A stretch of 64,000 bases of DNA, taken from Glandiceps talaboti. Its lineage: Eukaryota; Hemichordata; Enteropneusta; Spengelidae. Both the position numbers and the translations under genes were made by a program. The stretch's first letter is position 1; the number at the start of each line of letters is the position of its first letter. Of the stretch, positions 61,204 through 64,000 are shown one piece after another. Under the pieces are notes generated by a model. The model did not search any database, was not told the DNA's origin, and saw only the letters and a program-made list of their open reading frames with translations. The DNA lies in contig NC_135569.1 of the NCBI RefSeq assembly GCF_964340395.1, forward strand, positions 4,691,540 through 4,755,539, read 5' to 3'.

Positions 61204-61350
61204 ATATACAGGTTTTGAAAATATGAACAAAATTACATGCTATTGACCCTACAGAACTGTGAGGTGATGCGTGAGGAATACACACCTCACGAAACAGTTC
61301 TGTAAGGTCAATAGCATGTAATTTTGTTCATATTTTCAAAACCTGTATAT
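61204..61350. repeat. Near-perfect inverted repeat (63/68-nt arms, 16-nt loop)
   Basis: Arm 61204-61266 (ATATACAGGTTTTGAAAATA...) is the reverse complement of arm 61283-61350. The differences are one mismatch and a 5-nt segment (CGAAA, within CACCTCACGAAACAG) present only in the second arm. The loop is 61267-61282. The structure could form a stable cruciform or RNA hairpin. The missing CGAAA removes the GAAA of the hammerhead-like core from the first arm. Confidence 0.9.
61264..61310 (+). ncRNA. Hammerhead-ribozyme-like motif, degenerate
   Basis: Stem II GTGAGG (61271-61276) and CCTCAC (61285-61290) pair perfectly. GAAA (61291-61294) follows, then a short stem III CAG/CTG (61295-61302) and the cleavage-site dinucleotide TA (61303-61304). 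This is the small-stem-III layout of Penelope-type hammerheads. The other core strand reads GTGATGC (61264-61270) instead of CTGATGA, with two conserved positions changed, so catalysis is unlikely. Confidence 0.4.
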
Positions 61351-61568
61351 AATTCGCTCTACTAACCGTGCGTATTGAGCACTTTTATGTGGTTATATCA
61401 ACACCCAGTCAATTATATATATATATCAGACCTCTGGTATCTCAGCCAGAATTGTCAATTTTTTTATAACTTTATTTTAGAGAGATTGCGCGATGCAGGA
61501 GTGGTTCCCATACAGAAATACAGCTGCAGCTAAAACCAAATCATTCTAACTCACTCCCCATACATTCC

Positions 61569-61832
61569 CTAACTGGTGATGAACTTGAAATAGTCTCTAG
61601 TATTCAGATTGGTGTGTGAGAATCTTTGGTTCAAGGTCACTTCTAACAAGTATCGGTACTGTGGACAATGAATGTCAGTGTCATTGAATGAGTACGTCAC
61701 CTTGCATGTGATACCACTGACATTGTTTTGGGTTGACCATCCCCGAAATGAGATCGTAAAGGGTGATGTAGTTTTGTAGAGTAACCTTAATAGTGTTACG
61801 AGACTGTCTTCGTAGTCATGACAACCACACAT
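61569..61832 (-). CDS. Unresolved open frame, possible exon
   Basis: This 87-codon frame is not made of simple repeats. It includes ISFRGWSTQNNVSGITCKVT, two possible N-glycosylation sites (NVS, NDT) and CPQYRYLLEV, so it could be an exon of an extracellular protein. I do not recognise a family. No convincing splice sites were identified, the N-terminal part is unremarkable, and a random frame of this length is possible. It is upstream of the MEGF6-like gene on the same strand. Confidence 0.15.
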   Translation of the reverse strand: MCGCHDYEDSLVTLLRLLYKTTSPFTISFRGWSTQNNVSGITCKVTYSFNDTDIHCPQYRYLLEVTLNQRFSHTNLNTRDYFKFITS

Positions 61833-64000
61833 AGACGTTCACCAAGGCACAAGAATTGTGTTGTGTTACAATCGCCATGAATTCGAAATAAAAAAGCCGA
61901 GCTTGAAAAAGGGGAAACAAAGACGAAAAGAGAAGAAAAGAACCCCTGTTCGCAAAATACGGATCACTAATACTGCCTGACACAAGGACGGTCGGTCATG
62001 TGGTACTCGTAATGTTTCGAATCAACTGGAAAGAAAAGGAAGAGCATGGATTTGATTTCAGTGTATCGGGGTGGTGCGTTTCTCCCTGGAGGTGGATATA
62101 CTAGCTGCTAGCACCTTTCACTGTGTATGGACCATTCTCGCAAACCAGAGTACGACTTTCTTGCTGACGTATTGAACGACAGTCTTGGACGGTGCGGGAT
62201 AAGAGGCTGTAGTTTACGACGATGGTATGGACTCGTAGCAGTAGGGGGTGCCCATCTATGGGTTGGTGGACCTATATTGACAGGTACCTGTAGGGGTCCT
62301 CCCCGTGATGAATATCACCCAACATTGAGAATCTCTTCTGGGTCTCTCAAGAAAGGCCCCTAACCCAAAATAAAAACAAGCGAATCGAGGACTTAAAATA
62401 TTAAGATATGTGAAAAAACCCCACATAATCTGCTAATACAGGTGGTGGTGGGGATGGTGGGGGAGGGTAAGTGGAGCGTAGTACATACATATTGGCTGTT
62501 TGAATTATACAAACACCATTTGACACCTTTTGGCTACAAACTCTCTTTATGGGTAAATATAGTTGTTGAAAGGACGACACCTACCTTGAACAGAAATTAC
62601 CTCTAGACTAAAGCACTTTCTGCTTATTTTGAGTATTATTCCCACCCTGCAAGACTGGGTGTTATTTGTATAAAAATGTTAACCACCCTACCTCTGCCTA
62701 AACCTGCGATTATGTTGCTAAAGAAAACACAAAACTCTTGTAGATTTTCATCAAAAAGTGTTGAATTGGTGGTAAAATAACACGATAAGTAGACGAGACT
62801 ATTATAGTAAATACTTATACACTTAAACTACTGTGATTTCCACTAGTCTGAAAACATTGCATATGTGAATTGACACTACACATAGTTCTTCTGTTACTAC
62901 ACACACACTGCAAGAGGCAATGCATACTAGAAATTTGAACTGCTACGTCCAGGTATCACACTCGCTGTTCCCTACAAGTGGAAATTACACGGTTAGAGTG
63001 AAAATAAAGTGAATGCAATCTAAAAATAGATCTTGTGTAAAGCATGTCTTGCTTGAATACAGATGGAGGTATCACCGTGTTTCGATTCTGACTGGTATTT
63101 CTTTATTCTGCAAATTGCTTGTATGTACATGTAGCCGGAGTAAGTCTGACTTGATTCTGACAATGTCCCTTGGAGAAGTAGATTCTGAGCTTGAAGAAAG
63201 AAACAGGGGAAATGTCAGAATCGAGCCGTAACTTTACTCAGTTCCAAGCAGGCTGTCTCAAGACAAAACCGAATCTCACAGTAACTCCGCATTTAAATGC
63301 CAACTCACATGTACAGTTCTAATCTAAATTTAGGTGTGGACATAATATTGAGCGAGCTGCAGGAAACGCTGGTCCATAACAAAAGAATTGCCCAATGTCA
63401 TCTTTATGATTCCACCTATACAATTCATTGGCATTTCAGTATGAACAATGTAAAAAAGAAGAAGACAAGTTTCAAAGAATGCAGGAAGAAGGAGGCGGGG
63501 AGATAACGAACTGAAACTTGTGACCTACTACAAGCTACACTGGAAAGAGAAACGCTTGAATGATGTTGGCCACGTACTGGGAACGAATCAGTGACGATGT
63601 AAAATCATTCATTAGATGGAAAATATATATACTGGTGTACTTTTACATATGAGGGGTCTCAAGACTGTAAATGTAATACGTTGTTTTTGATCTGTTAGAA
63701 AACTTGCGCTGTAATCCAGAAAACTACATTTAGACATACTGCCCTCAGCGGCAGTCTTACATTTTATTTTGTCTATTTGATGCAAGCTGGAAGGGAAACG
63801 TGCATATTTGTGCAGACAAGAAAGTTTTGGGGTATTTGTGATGTCACATCAACAGGTTTTCCCATAAACCCTTGCATGAAATCGTAAAAAAACCACAGAA
63901 CACATGACAAGTGCATTAGGGCTCCTTTACAAGATTTCAAAGTTGAATAGGTTGTGATACCAATATGCACATTTACCCAGTATGGTAGGTCTTCTTTGTG
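61833..64000. other. Upstream intergenic sequence, nothing recognised
   Basis: Contains several short frames (for example 62127-62363) without a domain. A short inverted pair TCGATTCTGAC (63080) and GTCAGAATCGA (63213) is too small to call an element. Confidence 0.45.

Noticed and set aside
61264-61310. A functional hammerhead ribozyme
   Set aside because: Two conserved core positions differ (GTGATGC for CTGATGA), so it is listed only as a degenerate motif.
63078-63223. A small inverted repeat (TCGATTCTGAC / GTCAGAATCGA) as a MITE
   Set aside because: Only 11 bp match, with no target duplication or second copy seen.

Overview
The window looks like AT-rich nuclear DNA from an invertebrate animal, probably marine. 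It has spliced exons with GT/AG borders, very long introns, non-LTR retrotransposons, a tRNA-derived SINE, several MITE families and many micro- and minisatellites. There is no bacterial operon structure. The species cannot be fixed from the sequence. I would guess an invertebrate deuterostome or a lophotrochozoan, because the one host gene recognised is a MEGF6-type EMI/EGF protein and the repeat mix is typical of such genomes.

One host gene is well supported. It lies on the minus strand and covers most of the window. Exon 1 (54585-54688) encodes the start codon and signal peptide. Exons 2 (54005-54145) and 3 (52192-52301) together encode a complete EMI domain. Exon 4 (16895-16999) encodes a canonical six-cysteine EGF module. 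All four exons join in phase (2, 2, 1, 1) into one open frame of 153 codons that reads like the N terminus of vertebrate MEGF6. Intron 3 is about 35.2 kb. The gene runs off the low-coordinate end: no further exon was found in 1-16894, which is read as intron 4.

Intron 3 acts as a sink for repeats. At 44361-48760 sits an apparently full-length, two-ORF LINE of the Jockey/CR1/L2 type with both frames open. It is inserted in a degraded LINE on the opposite strand, whose two halves (43805-44360 and 48761-48935) rejoin exactly when the younger element is removed. The intron also holds a tRNA-derived SINE, four of the five copies of a PIF/Harbinger-like MITE family, a second MITE with long terminal inverted repeats, an unclassified dispersed repeat in three copies, and at least a dozen minisatellites. 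The largest minisatellites have 32-bp, 40-bp and about 52-bp units. Intron 4 carries a 48-bp minisatellite beside exon 4, more tandem repeats, a hAT-like MITE and a LINE 3' fragment.

Upstream of exon 1 (54.7-64 kb) I recognise no second gene. The notable feature there is at 60.9-61.4 kb: a long (TA)n tract and a 63/68-nt near-perfect inverted repeat carrying sequences that resemble the hammerhead ribozymes of Penelope-like retroelements. One cryptic frame (61569-61832, minus) is listed as unresolved. Most other open frames are translations of microsatellites or of transposon sequence.
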